In this document: one piece after another, positions 10,928-23,176 of the stretch | How the letters are laid out: each line of letters starts with the position of its first letter | Position numbering within the stretch: position 1 is the first letter of the stretch | Origin: Nicotiana tabacum | Lineage: Eukaryota; Streptophyta; Magnoliopsida; Solanales; Solanaceae | Reading direction: 5' to 3' | Assembly (NCBI RefSeq): GCF_000715075.1 | Contig: NC_134101.1 | Span: 136,538,237 to 136,602,236 of the forward strand | DNA length: 64,000 nt | Program-made: the position numbers and the translations under genes | Notes under the pieces: model-generated | Told to the model about the DNA's origin: nothing | Databases searched by the model: none | Seen by the model: the letters and a program-made list of their open reading frames with translations, nothing else

Positions 10928-13900
10928 TGTCACGCCCCAAAACCGAGGAGCGCGATCGGCGCTCAACCGAGTAAACCCGACTGAGCAAGCCTGCTAGATT
11001 TCATTCTACCCAAAGTCACCCTTGAACAAAGAGGAGATATACTCCATTATACAACTCTGAAAAATATTTCATTAATAACTTTTACTTTGGTTCCATTTAC
11101 AGTTTTAACCATAATATCCAAAATATTACAAATCTATAGTTTCTTAAAAAAATACTTGATTTCCAAATACCAACATTTCTACTTAAATCCCCAACATCAA
11201 ACACCACCCACAATCTATCTACAGAGCCTCCAAGTAAAACTGAAGATTAATATGGAAATGCCGGCGACAAGGCTCGGCTATACCTCAAATTACAACATAC
11301 ATGATAAACAATGGTACAGGACCCCGAAATGGAGTGGGGCTCACCAAGTCAGCTGAAAGGGAGATACGTCACTAGCTGCGACCAACACTGCCTGCTATAG
11401 AAACACCTACAATCATAACACGAATGTAGCGCCCCCGGCAAAAGGGACGTCAGTACATTTGAATTGTACTGGTATGTATGAACAAACTTTACCCCAAGTA
11501 AAATCAATCAATACACAGATAACAAACAGTAATAGAATCAACAATCCAATGCACATGAAAGGAACAACCAAAGCCAAACAAGTTCCACAATCTCTCCTTT
11601 TTCCCTTTCAACAATATTTCATCACATTAATGATTCCACAACGTTCACATATTCTCATTTCAATAGTGATTTCGATCACTTTTCCATCCTTATTAACTTG
11701 GCCACCCTTATTACCTCGGCCACCCTTATCACCACAACCCACACCTTATTACTTCGTGTTGCGGCGCGCAACCCGATCCCACCGGATAATCACATTTCAC
11801 ATGACAACAAAAACAATTCACAAAGAATTTTCATAAACATCAATACCATTTCCATCAATCATCTCAATTCCAATCTTCATTTCACATATATCAATTCATA
11901 GGCACTTGGGGCCACAATTATTACATCATACTTGGCACTAGGCCACATTTCATAACTCAATCTTTTCTTTCCCACATTTCACATGATTTCCACATATTTC
12001 ACATCAATATCAATTTCAACAATAAGCCATTCAATTCAAGATGTCAAGTACACATGAGAGGAATCATGAACCATGTGCATATATAATATCAGAAATCATA
12101 CACCTCAAGTTTATTAACAATGGAACTTTAAACGCAACGGATTCTTCCAAAAAGGAGGGGATACACCAAACCACAATAAAAATACACATCAAAGGCATAA
12201 GCAAGCAATCACACCAATTGTTCTTGAATTACTCTTTTCCAATCATGACATTATACAATTTAAGTCACAACAATAATTGCCCGCGACAAGTCACGTATAA
12301 TATTACTACAGTTGTTTCAATTGCATTAATTACGATTTCTTTCCATCATTTGTTACACAGCTCTAACCACATAAACACATTCACACACACACACACACTT
12401 GGTTTGTTGCCATTTACTTACACCATTATATTGGGAGACTTAACCAACAACGTTCAAGGCATATTAATCACAAAAATAGCACAAGTTCATATCAACAATT
12501 CATACATTTGGGCCCAAGACACCATAACTGTCACCAAGCAGTAATTCATGTACAAGGTGTTGTCATAATCGTTCAACTCATTTACGTCATTTCACAATAC
12601 CCTCTTTAATTACTTACCATGCAGGGTTTTAGCCATTATACATATTCCCACATTTGGATACATTAACGTTCTTTCGTTCGTTAACACATACTCTCATATC
12701 GTCATCCTCAAACATTTACAAGCTTAGCACATGATAAGGTAGGCACATCAAATCACTTTTCACAATCACATATAACACGATGGCGTGAAAATCAACTGAG
12801 ACAATCAATACACATATTTTCATACAAGGTACACATACCGTATGCTCGTCATAACAAGGGGATTCTACAAGAGTTAAAGTTAGCCATACATGCCTCAAAT
12901 TCTCCCTTAGTGATACTACAATGATCCAATACACTTAAGCGACCTCAATCTACAATACAACATTCAATAGGGCCAATATTAGTAATAAATTCCATAACTT
13001 ATGTCATTTAGGCATATCATCAAACACCTTGTAGGCATAGATCTTTACACCCCATAACTATAGTATTGGTTCACCCAACTATCACCATTAACCAACAATT
13101 CATTCCACCATCATTCCTAACTAATTTATAACTTCCAATAACATATGTGTGACAACCCATCTTCACCCAACCAACAAAATTTCATCAAATAATCACCTTC
13201 CAATCTCTATAATGACTATGTATTTATATTAGGAACTTATGGCTTCTAATCACCACATCAAGAGTCCCAATACTTAATTCACACTCATATACCCTTAATA
13301 AGTTCATACATGTAAATCTAAGGAGGGGTAGGATTACCTTTTGGAAGAAATCTTGCAAAACCCTCCTTTGAGTTCTTAAAGGAATTTCTTGAAGATCTAT
13401 GTGTTTTATGAGTAGACTTCATCAATACTAGTGTAAGAATAATGGAATTTTACACCAAGTTAATGAAGATTGCATACCTTGAAGATGGGAGAGGTTGGAG
13501 GTCTTGAGAGGGTGAAGAAAACCCCAAAATTCGAGCTTGAATGATCAAAAAATGAAGGAAATGTAATACCCCTTCGGTTTATACACTGACCAGGGGTATT
13601 TTAGACATTTTACATGTTCCACTGCGTTCTGCCACGGTTTACAGGAAGAAAAATCTTGGTTTGCTGCGGTTCGCCGCGGCCGCGCTCCTGGGCGCGCTGG
13701 TGACGCATGTCCGGTAAAATGGTTATAACTTTTTGTATACACCTCCAAATGATGAACAGTTTATTGCGTTGGAAACTAGACCCAAAGGGATTTAATTTGG
13801 TAGGTTGTTCATCACACAACTACTTATATAACATGATATATGATCGTCCAAAGTGAGGTCTTGTGCACACTCATTTACAACTTTCGTTTATTATGAAATT

Positions 13901-14092
13901 TTCCAACTTGGCTTAGACTTAGGCCTCTCTTTAGACACCAATTCACTTCTAATATGACTTATACGCTTATTAACATATCCAATTGATATCCATTATATCA
14001 TGAATCCTCATTTTCACACAAAATAAAATAATTAGCCTACCTTGGCACGGCAAAATCTTAAATTACTAGAAAAACTTTTCTGGGGCCTTACA
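10928..14092 (-). repeat. 5' LTR of the Tekay-like element (3165 bp)
   Basis: In plus coordinates it begins TGTCACGCCCC and ends GGGGCCTTACA; on the minus strand that is TGTAAGGCCCC...GGGGCGTGACA, a TG...CA LTR followed by the PBS. The right end abuts the Tat protease in mid-ORF. It holds a CTCGGCCACCCTTATTAC-like tandem block (11690-11760), a GCGGCGCGCAACCCGATCC unit near 11760, a GC-rich palindromic patch (13610-13700) and a block around 13750-13790 shared with the solo LTR at 17327-19829. The long open frames inside it (for example 12041-12544) are low-complexity chance frames. Confidence 0.82.
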
Positions 14093-14095
14093 CAT

Positions 14096-14917
14096 GGGCT
14101 ACAACATTATTCTTGGAAGACCATGGCTACACGAGATGAAGGTTGTGCCATCAACATACAATCAATTTCTAAAATTCCCAACTCCAGAGGGAATTAAACA
14201 AATAAAAGGAGATCAACCGGCGGTAAGGGAGATGAACGCCATCTTGGTTTCCAGTAGTAAAGAGAAGGAACATGCAGCATAACAATTATAGGAACCGAAG
14301 CCTACTCCCAAGCCAAACGAAGTCGACAAGGGGAGGAGACGTCGGAATCCTATCAGGTACCAAGGTATTTCTAGGTACCAGAAGAAACGGACGCAACCAA
14401 ATCCACAGCGGAAGAACTCGAACAAGTTTCATTGTTTGAGAAGTACTTGGAGAGGAAGTTCCACTTGGGGACAAGACTAAACCCCAAGCTCAGGTCAGGA
14501 TTTATAGAATTTTTTAGATTTAATGTTGATTGTTTTGCGTGGTCGCATGAGGATATGATAGGTATTCCGCTTGAAGTGGTTGTGCACAAATTAAGCATGG
14601 ACCCCAACATCCCTCCGGTAAGGTAGGAAAAATGCCCTATTGCCGAGGTCAGAAATATGTTTGTCAAAGAAGAAGTAACTCGATTGCTCGATATCGGTTC
14701 AATCCAGAGGTGATCAACTTAATCTCCTCCAAGAAACCTTTGATATCCTAAGAAAGCACAACATGAAGCTTAACCCCGAAAAGTGTGCATTCGAAAGTTC
14801 TTAGGTTTCCTGGTATCACAAAGGGAGATCGAAGTCAATCTCGACAAAATTAAAGACATCGAGGATATTCCTGACTAGCTATCAAATGTGAAAGAGGGTC
14901 AGAGGTTAATTGGAAGA
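14096..14917 (+). pseudogene. pol: Tat-lineage protease end and RT fragments
   Basis: 14096-14279 encodes GYNIILGRPWLHEM, VPSTYNQFLKFPTPEGIK and QPAVREMNA, the C-terminal part of the aspartic protease region (ILGRPWLH). 14432-14626 encodes the N-terminal approach to RT, with NVDCFAWSHEDMIGIP. After about 14700 the RT palm, including the YxDD region, is deleted; what remains is the motif HNMKLNPEKC and VSQREIEV-type sequence leading to a connection segment near 14900. Frameshifts and stops are frequent. It ends at the solo LTR target site GAAGA. Confidence 0.75.
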
Positions 14918-16438
14918 CGATCCACACCCAATCCACACTCAAGAATGAGTGGAAATGATTGTTGGAAGAATAGTACATAATAATGAGTAGGGGTCGATTT
15001 CCTCAGGGAGTTAAGTGTAGGTGTTAGAGTGTACACTTGATGAGTCTAGAAGAAATAGCTCAAATACTCTTCCAAACAAGATGGTGTTGTAATTTGCTTA
15101 TGCAATCTATACTAACAGTGATTAACTAGAGAAGAAAAACTAGAGATTGGTTAATTATTTTTGTTATTTTTCAAATGGGTAAAAGGCCTAGGGATGTAAC
15201 TTTCACCTGGGTGTTAGCCTAATGGGTTAATTACATTAACACTTGTTTTAGTGATCGGGGTGTATTATAGCTCTCAACTCTATGCTACCCACTCAATACC
15301 TCTCGGTCATAGAGTGATTTTGTCCAATTTAACTTTCTCAAGCCCAAATGGGTATTAAGTCAAATAGTTGGTATAAGCTCAAGTCGGGTTTTCCTATCTC
15401 TAGTTCAAACCCTTTAATTAGGCTAGTCAAAACCTTAACTAGCCCAATTTCTTCGTAGCCAAGTTTTTCAAGACTAGGTCCATCTTTCTCAAGTAAAGAC
15501 CAAGTCAAAAAAGGCATGAGTGAATGTTTGCAACCATTAAGTTTAGAATTAAAGCATAAACAAGGCCAAATAACAAACACTCAATCATAAGCAAGCATTA
15601 GATTAATTACCCATAAGGTTTATACACTAGGGTTGGGTCACAACCCTAGAAAATATCTAACTACTCATAATAGAAATGGAAAAGAATAAAAAAGAAACAC
15701 TAATTAAAGCCATAATACAAAATTAAAATGATAAACTAATGTGTTTTTAAACCAAATTAGTCAAAAATTATCAAAAGTGGTAAACTACAACGGCTACAGC
15801 TCAAAAAACTACCAAACTTACCTTAAAAAAATGATTCCCGTCTGTTTATAGTGGCCCAAAATTCACTGACAAAAATACCCTTTGGGAGGTTCAGTAGCCG
15901 CACAATTTCATGGTCGGTACGCACTTCAGATCTGCATGTTGAAGACTTCGGCGCCCACACAATTTGGTTTGTGGCTGTACTTCAGCGTATGTGGCCGCAC
16001 TTTTCCTTCTGCAGATGCACTCTTGGCAAGGCTTCATACTTGATCGTTTTGTAAACTCTTTGAACTTTTTGAATTCTTGTCAGCGCGACCATATTTTGCG
16101 GCCGCATAGTTTGTATGCGGTCCGCACTTTGCTTCAGTCATCATCTGAGCATCAATCACCAGATCGGCTATGGCAGAGAGAATGCTACGGTCCGTGCTTT
16201 CTTCTGCAGCCGCAGAATTACTTATGCAGACCACACTTTTGGCCTGTTGCGGCCCTTCTTGCCTTATGAGCCAAAACACTCATTTTTGGATTTAGCTTTC
16301 TTTATTAAAGTCCAATTCTCCAACATTCCTACAATTTGCACAGTTTTATTAGTTTTGGGAATAAAAATCAACACTTTCGAACTAAAACTAAAGCAAGAAG
16401 GTACTAATAAGTGGTTAAAATCCACATTTGTTAGAAGA
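14913..16438 (-). repeat. Solo LTR of an Athila-like element with GAAGA target duplication
   Basis: GAAGA stands at 14913-14917 and at 16434-16438. Between them, 14918-16433 (1516 bp) is the reverse complement of an LTR homologous to 46054-47785. Shared landmarks include GGTATTGAGTGGGTA near 15290 (minus) and 47190 (plus), and CTTGCTTTAGTTTTAGT near each LTR start. The terminal dinucleotides have decayed (TG to TA, CA to CG). A TATAAACAG box on the minus strand lies near 15842-15850, with many TGCGGCCGCA-like palindromes downstream in plus coordinates (15880-16260). Removing the insert rejoins the pol reading frame across the GAAGA site. Confidence 0.85.
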
Positions 16439-17326
16439 TTGGCTGCCTTAAGCAGGTTCATTTCCCAGTCTTTAGAAAAATGTCATCACTTTTTCTCACT
16501 TTTGAAAAAGAACAACCTCAAATAGACTCCCGAATGCCAGCAGGACTTGAAAGATTTGAAAAGGTATTTATCGAGCCCTCCGTTACTATCGAAACCGGAG
16601 GAAGGCAAATAATTTTTAATTTACCTAGCGGTCTCGAAGGTAGCGGTAAGTGCCATTTTAGTCCGCGAAGACGAAGGTATGCAATCTAATATTTATTATG
16701 TTAGTAAAACTTTAACGGGAGTAGAAACTCGCTACCCACATCTCGAAAAATTGGCCTTAGCTATAGTAGTCGCCGCTTGAAAGCTTAGGCCTTATTTTCA
16801 GTGTCACCCGATAGCCGTGGTGACAACCTTTCCCCTACAGAATATCCTTCATAAACCTGAACTGTCAGGTCGACTTGCCAGATGGGCAGTCGAAATGAGT
16901 GAATCCGACATGGAGTATAAACCTAGGACTGCAATCAAATCGCAAATTTTGGCTAATTTCATGGCCGATTTTAGTTCCAGACTGCTGCCTTTGGCCACCA
17001 AAGAAGCGGTGATGGTGTTGGAAATGACATTAGGGGTTAGTACCTTGTTCACCGACGGATCTTCCAATGTGAAAGGGTCCGGGCTCGAGATAGTACTAAT
17101 TACGCCCACGGGAGAAACCCTATAGCAAGCCATAAGAACTGTTCCCTTGACTAACAATGAAGCCGAGTATGAGTCTTTGATTGCAAGACTTGGACTAGCC
17201 CGGGGACTAGACTCTGAGGTCATTGAAATCAAATGTGATTCCCAACTGGTAGTAAATTAGGTATACATGATCTTCAACACCAAAAAGGAACGCAATCAAC
17301 AATATGTAGTGAAAGTCCAGACTCTA
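16434..17326 (+). pseudogene. pol: Tat-lineage RNase H plus second (archaeal-type) RNase H start
   Basis: Sequence after the solo LTR encodes RFISQSLEKCHHFFSLLKK and ECQQDLKDLKRYLSSPP, the RT/RNase H connection. RNase H follows: REDEGMQSNIYYVSKTL, ETRYPHLEKLALAIV and ILHKPELSGRLARWAVE. At 17050-17326 TLFTDGSSNVKGSG, NNEAEYESLIARLGLARGL and IKCDSQLVVN carry the catalytic Asp/Glu/Asp pattern of the second RNase H. Three in-frame stops (16780, 17123, 17259) and a frameshift near 16620 break it. The stop at 17259 stands where a Gln codon is expected. Confidence 0.8.
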
Positions 17327-19834
17327 TGTCACGACCCAAACTGGAGGGCCATGACTAGCACCCGACCATACTTGCCGAGCACCAACGTATATTTTATCTA
17401 ACCTTCTTTATTATCTTTTAGGGCCGACGAGATCAATATAATTGGTAGACATGAATCATGGACAACTAACAACAAAATATGATGATATGAACATACATAC
17501 CATGGGATAACCAGACAATCAAGAAACTATATATAAGGTACGAGCTACCACGCTACCATAAAAGACTATACAACAAAAATAAACTGACAAAGCATACCAA
17601 ACTATACATGAATCGATACTTGTCTATGAACCTCTAAAGGAACATAAATGTTGCAACATTGCCAGAATAGGGCCTCGACATACCCATAATATCTATAACA
17701 AAAATGCATACCAAGACCACAGCAAGTCGGAAGAAGGGATCTCGCCAATCACCGCTGAATTGGACCGCCTACTGTGGTGGGGGAGCTGCGCCTGGCTGTC
17801 TATCAGGACCTGCAGCACGACATATAGCGTCCACAAATAAAAGGACGTCAGTACGAATAAAGTACTGAGTATGTAAGGCAGGGAACCATAAGTACGAACA
17901 GTAATGTAAGCAGGGATAGAGAATATACAACCTGTAATGTATGGGTACCTCTGAGGGCTACTAACATGCAATGCATGATACATATGTATATATGCATAAA
18001 CTTTTAAAACATATGCCTTTGTGGGCATCATCATATCATACCCGGCCAAAGAGGACTTAGTAAAAAAATGTACCCGGCCATAATAAGGCTCGGTAGAATT
18101 GTACCCGGCTATGTGGAGCTCGATAATCCTAATTGATCAGTGGTTTCACAATAGGTGCCATACCCGGCCGACTATAGCGTGGCTTGGTAGAGTAAAATAG
18201 ATACATATATATAATGCATGCTCGACTCATGGAATCACGTTCTAAACTTTTCGGAGTGACGTAAGGTCGGTATCCTCTGTACACGTTATTAGGACTAACT
18301 CTTCACTATGAGCCTTATAAGAATCAAGAGGTACCAACAACATTGATAACATAAGAGTAAGAGAAGCAACATTAACATCAATCGTTCCATAAGAAGGGAA
18401 ACAATGTAAGTACTACTAGCTTCTAAGAGTAGAGTATCTTTAGAAGCTCGTTCATTGCATTATGTACAATCAAAGTCGTGCAAAAGAAGGAAAGGGATAG
18501 CCTCACATACCTTTTATATACTACCCAACCTCAAGCTATGCAAATGTCAAGACTCCTTAGTCTATAATAGGAGAAATGACACTATCGTTAACGTTTAAGC
18601 GTGGTAACTATTATGTACCGACCACAACCTATTTTATGATGAAAAGGACAGCACCTCCCCTATTTATATGACTTCCACAAGTGAAAACAATCACCAAACA
18701 GCCCAAACAACATCAATGTTAATCATATTGAACCTCCCAAAACAGTACACCAACCGAAAACATTACTACCAACCCTTTCGATATATATTTCACAAGTTCT
18801 AGCTTCAATGACTTAGCCGCAACTTGGATAATCTTAAATACATATAGAGTAAGAGGTTCCTTACCTTTATACAGAAAGAACAACTCCAATTTGACCTTAG
18901 TTTTCCATGAAATATCCCTCCAATGCTGCCACAACAACAAGAAAGTGAAACTAGCAGTCAATTAGAGTTTTTCGGCACTAAAACCACTTTAGAAGGCTTG
19001 AAATTTCCTAGGGTTGATATTAAGAACTTGAGGGAGTATTTATAGAACATAAACCTTTTAAAACAACCTCCCACACGAGCTGGAACAACACAAAAATGAG
19101 CAACAACAAGAAGAAAAAGAAACTTACTAGTGCCACGGGATTCCCGACATTTGATTTGTGTTGTTTGCCCTTTGTTTGGGTCTTGAATCTTGAGAGAACC
19201 TTTAGAGGGTGTTCCTAGGATTCTAAAGTCTGAATATCGTGAAAAACATGACTTAAAACGGGTTGGAGGCATCATATATATACCCAAATGTCTTAAACCG
19301 CCTAAGTGGGCCCCATAGAGAGGTGCTTGGCGCAGTCTCACGAAAACACAAATATCTCTCTGCTCCGATATCGTATCGATGAACGGTTTAATGCGTTGGA
19401 AACTAGACTCATAGATCTTCAATTTGGTGGGTATATTACCCCATAATTCTAAGTAAATTGGGAGAAAAACATAGTAACATTTGATCTAATGTTTAAGTAA
19501 AATTATGAACCTAAGTTGTGACAACTTTTGTCGACTTTTGTCTCATAACTCATTTGACTTCAAAACTTATAATACGGATATTATATGATTCAAATACCTT
19601 AAAACACTACCTCTTGAGTGTATTAAGCACCTCTAGGTTTATCCAAAAATACGGCTGATAATATCCTTGATTCGTTTAATTTTTAATACTTGTTAACCAC
19701 CCTTATACACCTTTGTATCATTTAAGACCAATAGGATTAACTTCTTATAATCTTAAAGATAATCTCTTCATGGATTTACGTTGACTACCTTATGGCATGA
19801 GCTAACATACGTGAATATGGGTTGTAACACTCTA
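17322..19834 (-). repeat. Solo LTR of a Tekay-like element with CTCTA target duplication
   Basis: CTCTA is at 17322-17326 and 19830-19834. The LTR (17327-19829, 2503 bp) runs TGTCACGACCC...GGTTGTAACA in plus orientation, so its transcription sense is minus. It holds tandem ACCCGGCCATAATAAGGCT-type units at 18040-18200 and a GATGAACGGTTTAATGCGTTGG block (19378-19400) also found in the LTR at 10928-14092. The second RNase H reading resumes after the duplication. No internal region or second LTR remains, so it is a recombination-derived solo LTR. Confidence 0.87.
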
Positions 19835-21268
19835 CTCACATGGTTTAGGGAATGGTCAATCACCCACATCGCGAGTGAAGAAAATGCATAAGGAGACGCA
19901 CTAGCCAATGTGGGCTCGACCACAGAAATAAAGGGATCTAACTCCAGTAAGGTCGTACAGCTCATGCATTCAATATTGGATGTGGAAGGCTATTATGAAG
20001 TAAATGCAACTAATTTGGTCTGGGACTGGACAAATGAGATCATCGACTATCTGGATCATGGCAAACTACCCGAAGATTCAAAGGCATCCTGGGCACTCCA
20101 CATTAAAAGCAGCTCGGTACAACTTTAGAGGAGGCCAGTTGTATAGAAAGTCTTTCCAAGGCCCGTTGGCCCAATGATTAGGAGCCTCCGAGGCTAATTA
20201 CATCATGAAAGAAGTTTACAAAGGAATCTGTGGAAATCAATTTGGTGCAGACTCGCTAGTATTAAAGTTAACTAGGGTAGGATACTATTGGACCTATATG
20301 GAACAAGACACTAAGGCATTTGTTAAAAAATGCAACAAGTGTCAATGCCACGCACTGTTTGTGCATCAACCGGCAGAACTATTACATTCAGTATTGTCGC
20401 CTTGGTCATTCATGAAATGGGGAATGGACATAGTCGGTCCGCTGCTGTCGGCTCCCGGTAAGGTAAAATTTCTTTTGATTTTAACTAATTACTTCTCTAA
20501 GTGGGTTGAAGCAGGTCCTTACCAAAAAATTAGCAAGCGCGAAGTGGTCGATTTCCTGTTAGAAAACATAATTTTTAGGTTCGGAATACCAAAGGAAATG
20601 GCCTGCGACAACGGGCTGCAATTTATAGGCGCAAAAGTTACAAAGTTCCTTAAAAACTTGAAAATCAAAAGAATGACATCTTCACCATATCACCCGAGCG
20701 CAAACGGCCAAGCGGAATCGACAAATTAGGTGATTATTCAAAATCTCAAAAAGAGATAAGAAGCAACCAAAGGTAAATGGCTTCGGAGAGTTACCGGGAG
20801 TTCTATGGGCATACCAAACGGCAGCCAAGTCAAGCACAAGAGAGACATCTTTCTCTCTCGTATACGGAGCAGAAGCCCTGATCATGGTAGAAGTGGGAGA
20901 ACCTATCATGAGATACTTTTAGGCGGATGAAGAAGCAAATAATGAAGTGTTACTGGTTAGATGGGAGCTACTGGAAGAATACAGAGACTTGGTGCATATA
21001 AGGATGGTGGCTCAGAAACAAAGAATGGAAAAATACTATAATCGAAGAGCTAATCTCAGTTATTTCAAAGTAGGGGACTTAGTTTTAAGGAAAGTGACTC
21101 AAAACACCGGAGAGCTCAACGCAGGGAAGTTGGGCCCGACATTGGAAGGCCCCTACTAGGTTTCAACTGTCATCGGGAAATGAGCTTATGAATTGGAAAA
21201 TCAAGACGGAGTAAAATTGCCGAGCAAATGGAACATGACACATCTCAAAAGGTACTATTGCTTATGAG
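19835..21268 (+). pseudogene. pol: Tat-lineage integrase (with end of second RNase H)
   Basis: 19835-20128 completes the second RNase H and linker (NLVWDWTNEIIDYLDHGKLP). 20205-20729 is the integrase: CNKCQCHA keeps the two zinc cysteines, but the two histidine positions read Tyr and Gln. The catalytic triad is visible as WGMDIVGPL, ACDNGLQF and SANGQAESTN. 20947-21264 gives the C-terminal domain (QRMEKYYNRRANLSYFKVGD, NMTHLKRYY). At least two frameshifts and stops at 20729, 21159 and 21181 inactivate it. Confidence 0.82.
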
Positions 21269-22571
21269 CACCGCTTATACTGAAAGTATGTGCTGCACCC
21301 TTTTTTCCTTCATCCAGTTGTTGTCACATTGAATTTTTCTAGCAAGGTTTTTAGCGAAACAGCAACAGAAAATATACTACGAAGGAAACGACATTAGCAT
21401 AAAATAAGACCTTTAAATAACAAGCCACTACGGGATGATTAGATAGTCTTTGTCTCGATAGCAAAGTTTCTAATAGGAAATAAAGCTTGCTATATAACCA
21501 AAAGCTATCCGACCGTCACGAGTGCTCCTTCACTACAAGCCGATGTGGTGGTTAGATAATCTTTGGCTCGGTAGCAAAGTTCCTAACAGGAAACGAAGCT
21601 TGCTATCGGACTAAAGTTTATCCAACCATTCACTAGTGGAATCATCAAAGGAACAAGACTTCCAGTGTTCCAATTCACATTCTTCGTATTCGAACACTGG
21701 GGGAGAGGGAAATATGAGAATATGAAAACCCAATTGCCACCACATAAATCGGGACTACCAAAAACTAGGAACAAAGATGTATCATCCGGACCGGGGACTG
21801 CTCGGCCAGCTCCATAGAAATAAGTTGTACAAGTTAGCCACAAGTAATGAAAATTTCTTTTCAGCACAATGAATGCTTATGTATTTTGAAAATGGGAGGA
21901 ATAAAATAAAGTTCTTTTATTTTTATCTTGTTTCTTGTCCAAACAATGAATTAATTTTGTCATTTGAAAGTTAATCAAATACTTCAAATGCTAGTGCCGG
22001 AATGAACATGAGACGTCCTTTTCAAGAGCACCGTAAACATAAAAGAGCCTTCTCTTATGAATCTCTCACAGTAAAGGGTTGGTTCCCGAAGAGTTTATGC
22101 CCGGAATCCAAAAGCTATCGGGAAAAAATGCACTTGAAGCCTTGCATAATTCGACGCAAAAAAGTAAACTTTGAGCAATGCTTGAACGAAAAGAACTTTT
22201 ATATAACAATCGTGCCAAGCAGCACAAGTACAAAGTATGAAAAGAAGATAAAAGAAGAGTGAAAGCAAGAAAGGGTTGAGTGTAGAGAGTTGAGAGACTT
22301 TAAAATTTTGTAAAGTGTAAAAGAAGAATATGAGATGTGTAAGTAAAGGAATAGGCGGCTAAAATCGTGGCCATAATTACCTCGAGAACCGGCAAAAGTA
22401 TTGTTAAATCGCGGAGTAATGCGTGTTCGGGGCATTAATTACGGAGAGACGTAAGTCTGATCAAGCGTCAGAAACTTTTCAGAAGGGATCAGAAAATTTT
22501 ACGTTAAGAAAGGTATCTTCACCGACTTCCCGATGACACAAACATATGCCACCGGAAAGTAGGGGGCTATA
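21269..22571 (+). other. 3' untranslated region of the Tat element with polypurine tract
   Basis: Non-coding. It contains the Tat-typical pyrimidine/GGTTTTTAGCGAAAC stretch at about 21300-21360, and two imperfect copies of AGATAGTCTTTGTCTCGATAG-like sequence (about 21440 and 21550) with GCAAAGTTTCTAATAGGAAA-like continuations, a local tandem duplication of roughly 120 bp. The polypurine tract GGAAAGTAGGGGGC (22554-22567) abuts the 3' LTR. Confidence 0.65.
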
Positions 22572-23176
22572 TGTATAGGTTAAAATTAGTTCGCATTAAA
22601 TATTCAAATAATATAGCAACATATAGAATCGAAGACAGATAGAAAGCGAGGCAGGTAGAAATCAAGACCGGGGACAAGAACTTTGGTTGGCACCGGGAAG
22701 ACCCTGAAGAGAATGTTCCTAATAAAGACAAACAAATTTTTGCCACCCGATGACATTCAATGAAGGATATTCTTCAGTATTAAATACACAATCCGTTATA
22801 GAGAATTTCAGCATTCATAGCCTGCCGTTACACATTCATCAATGGCCCCCATAATTGTCATTTAAAAAGGGCTTGATCCTAGTTCCCTAGGTGCATCTAT
22901 AAATAGTGGTTTCAACATCCATGGTAAGAGATGAATTTTGTGACAAACGTATGCTACATATTATTGAAAAGCTCAATAACACTTTATTTCTTATCTATTG
23001 ATATTCTTATTACTGCATTCGGAAGCTTTGCTCCCGGAACCAAGTTATTTGCTGTCTTATCTCGATTTCAAGGCTAAGTCTTGCATTTTATTTAATTTAT
23101 TTGTCATTTTAGGATCAAATCGATTCGCTTGTTTATAAACCTCGTTTCAAATTCAACTCCGTTTTACGGGTAAGCA
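22572..23176 (+). repeat. 3' LTR of the Tat element (about 605 bp)
   Basis: It begins TGTATAGGTTAAAATTAG after the polypurine tract. Its start resembles the LTR at 50320 (TGTATGGGTCAAAATCTGAC). It has a TATAAATAG box at 22898-22906. The end is placed at ...GGTAAGCA by the TG...CA rule and by length; the 5' partner is outside the window, so the 3' boundary is provisional. Confidence 0.6.

Larger units (their letters stand above)
14093..23176 (+). mobile_element. Tat-lineage Ty3/gypsy retrotransposon (RIRE2/Retand-like), split by three insertions
   Basis: The plus-strand order is protease end, RT pieces, RNase H, second (archaeal-type) RNase H, integrase, 3' untranslated region with polypurine tract, and 3' LTR. 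The second RNase H between RT/RNase H and integrase marks the Tat lineage. The 5' half is missing because the Tekay-like element inserted at 14092/14093 and its far side lies beyond the window. Two solo LTRs interrupt pol. The host reading order resumes cleanly across both. Confidence 0.8.

Noticed and set aside
12041..12544. 167-codon plus-strand open frame
   Set aside because: It lies inside the Tekay LTR, is rich in His/Asn/Thr/Ile with no family resemblance, and is expected by chance in TA- and CA-rich sequence.
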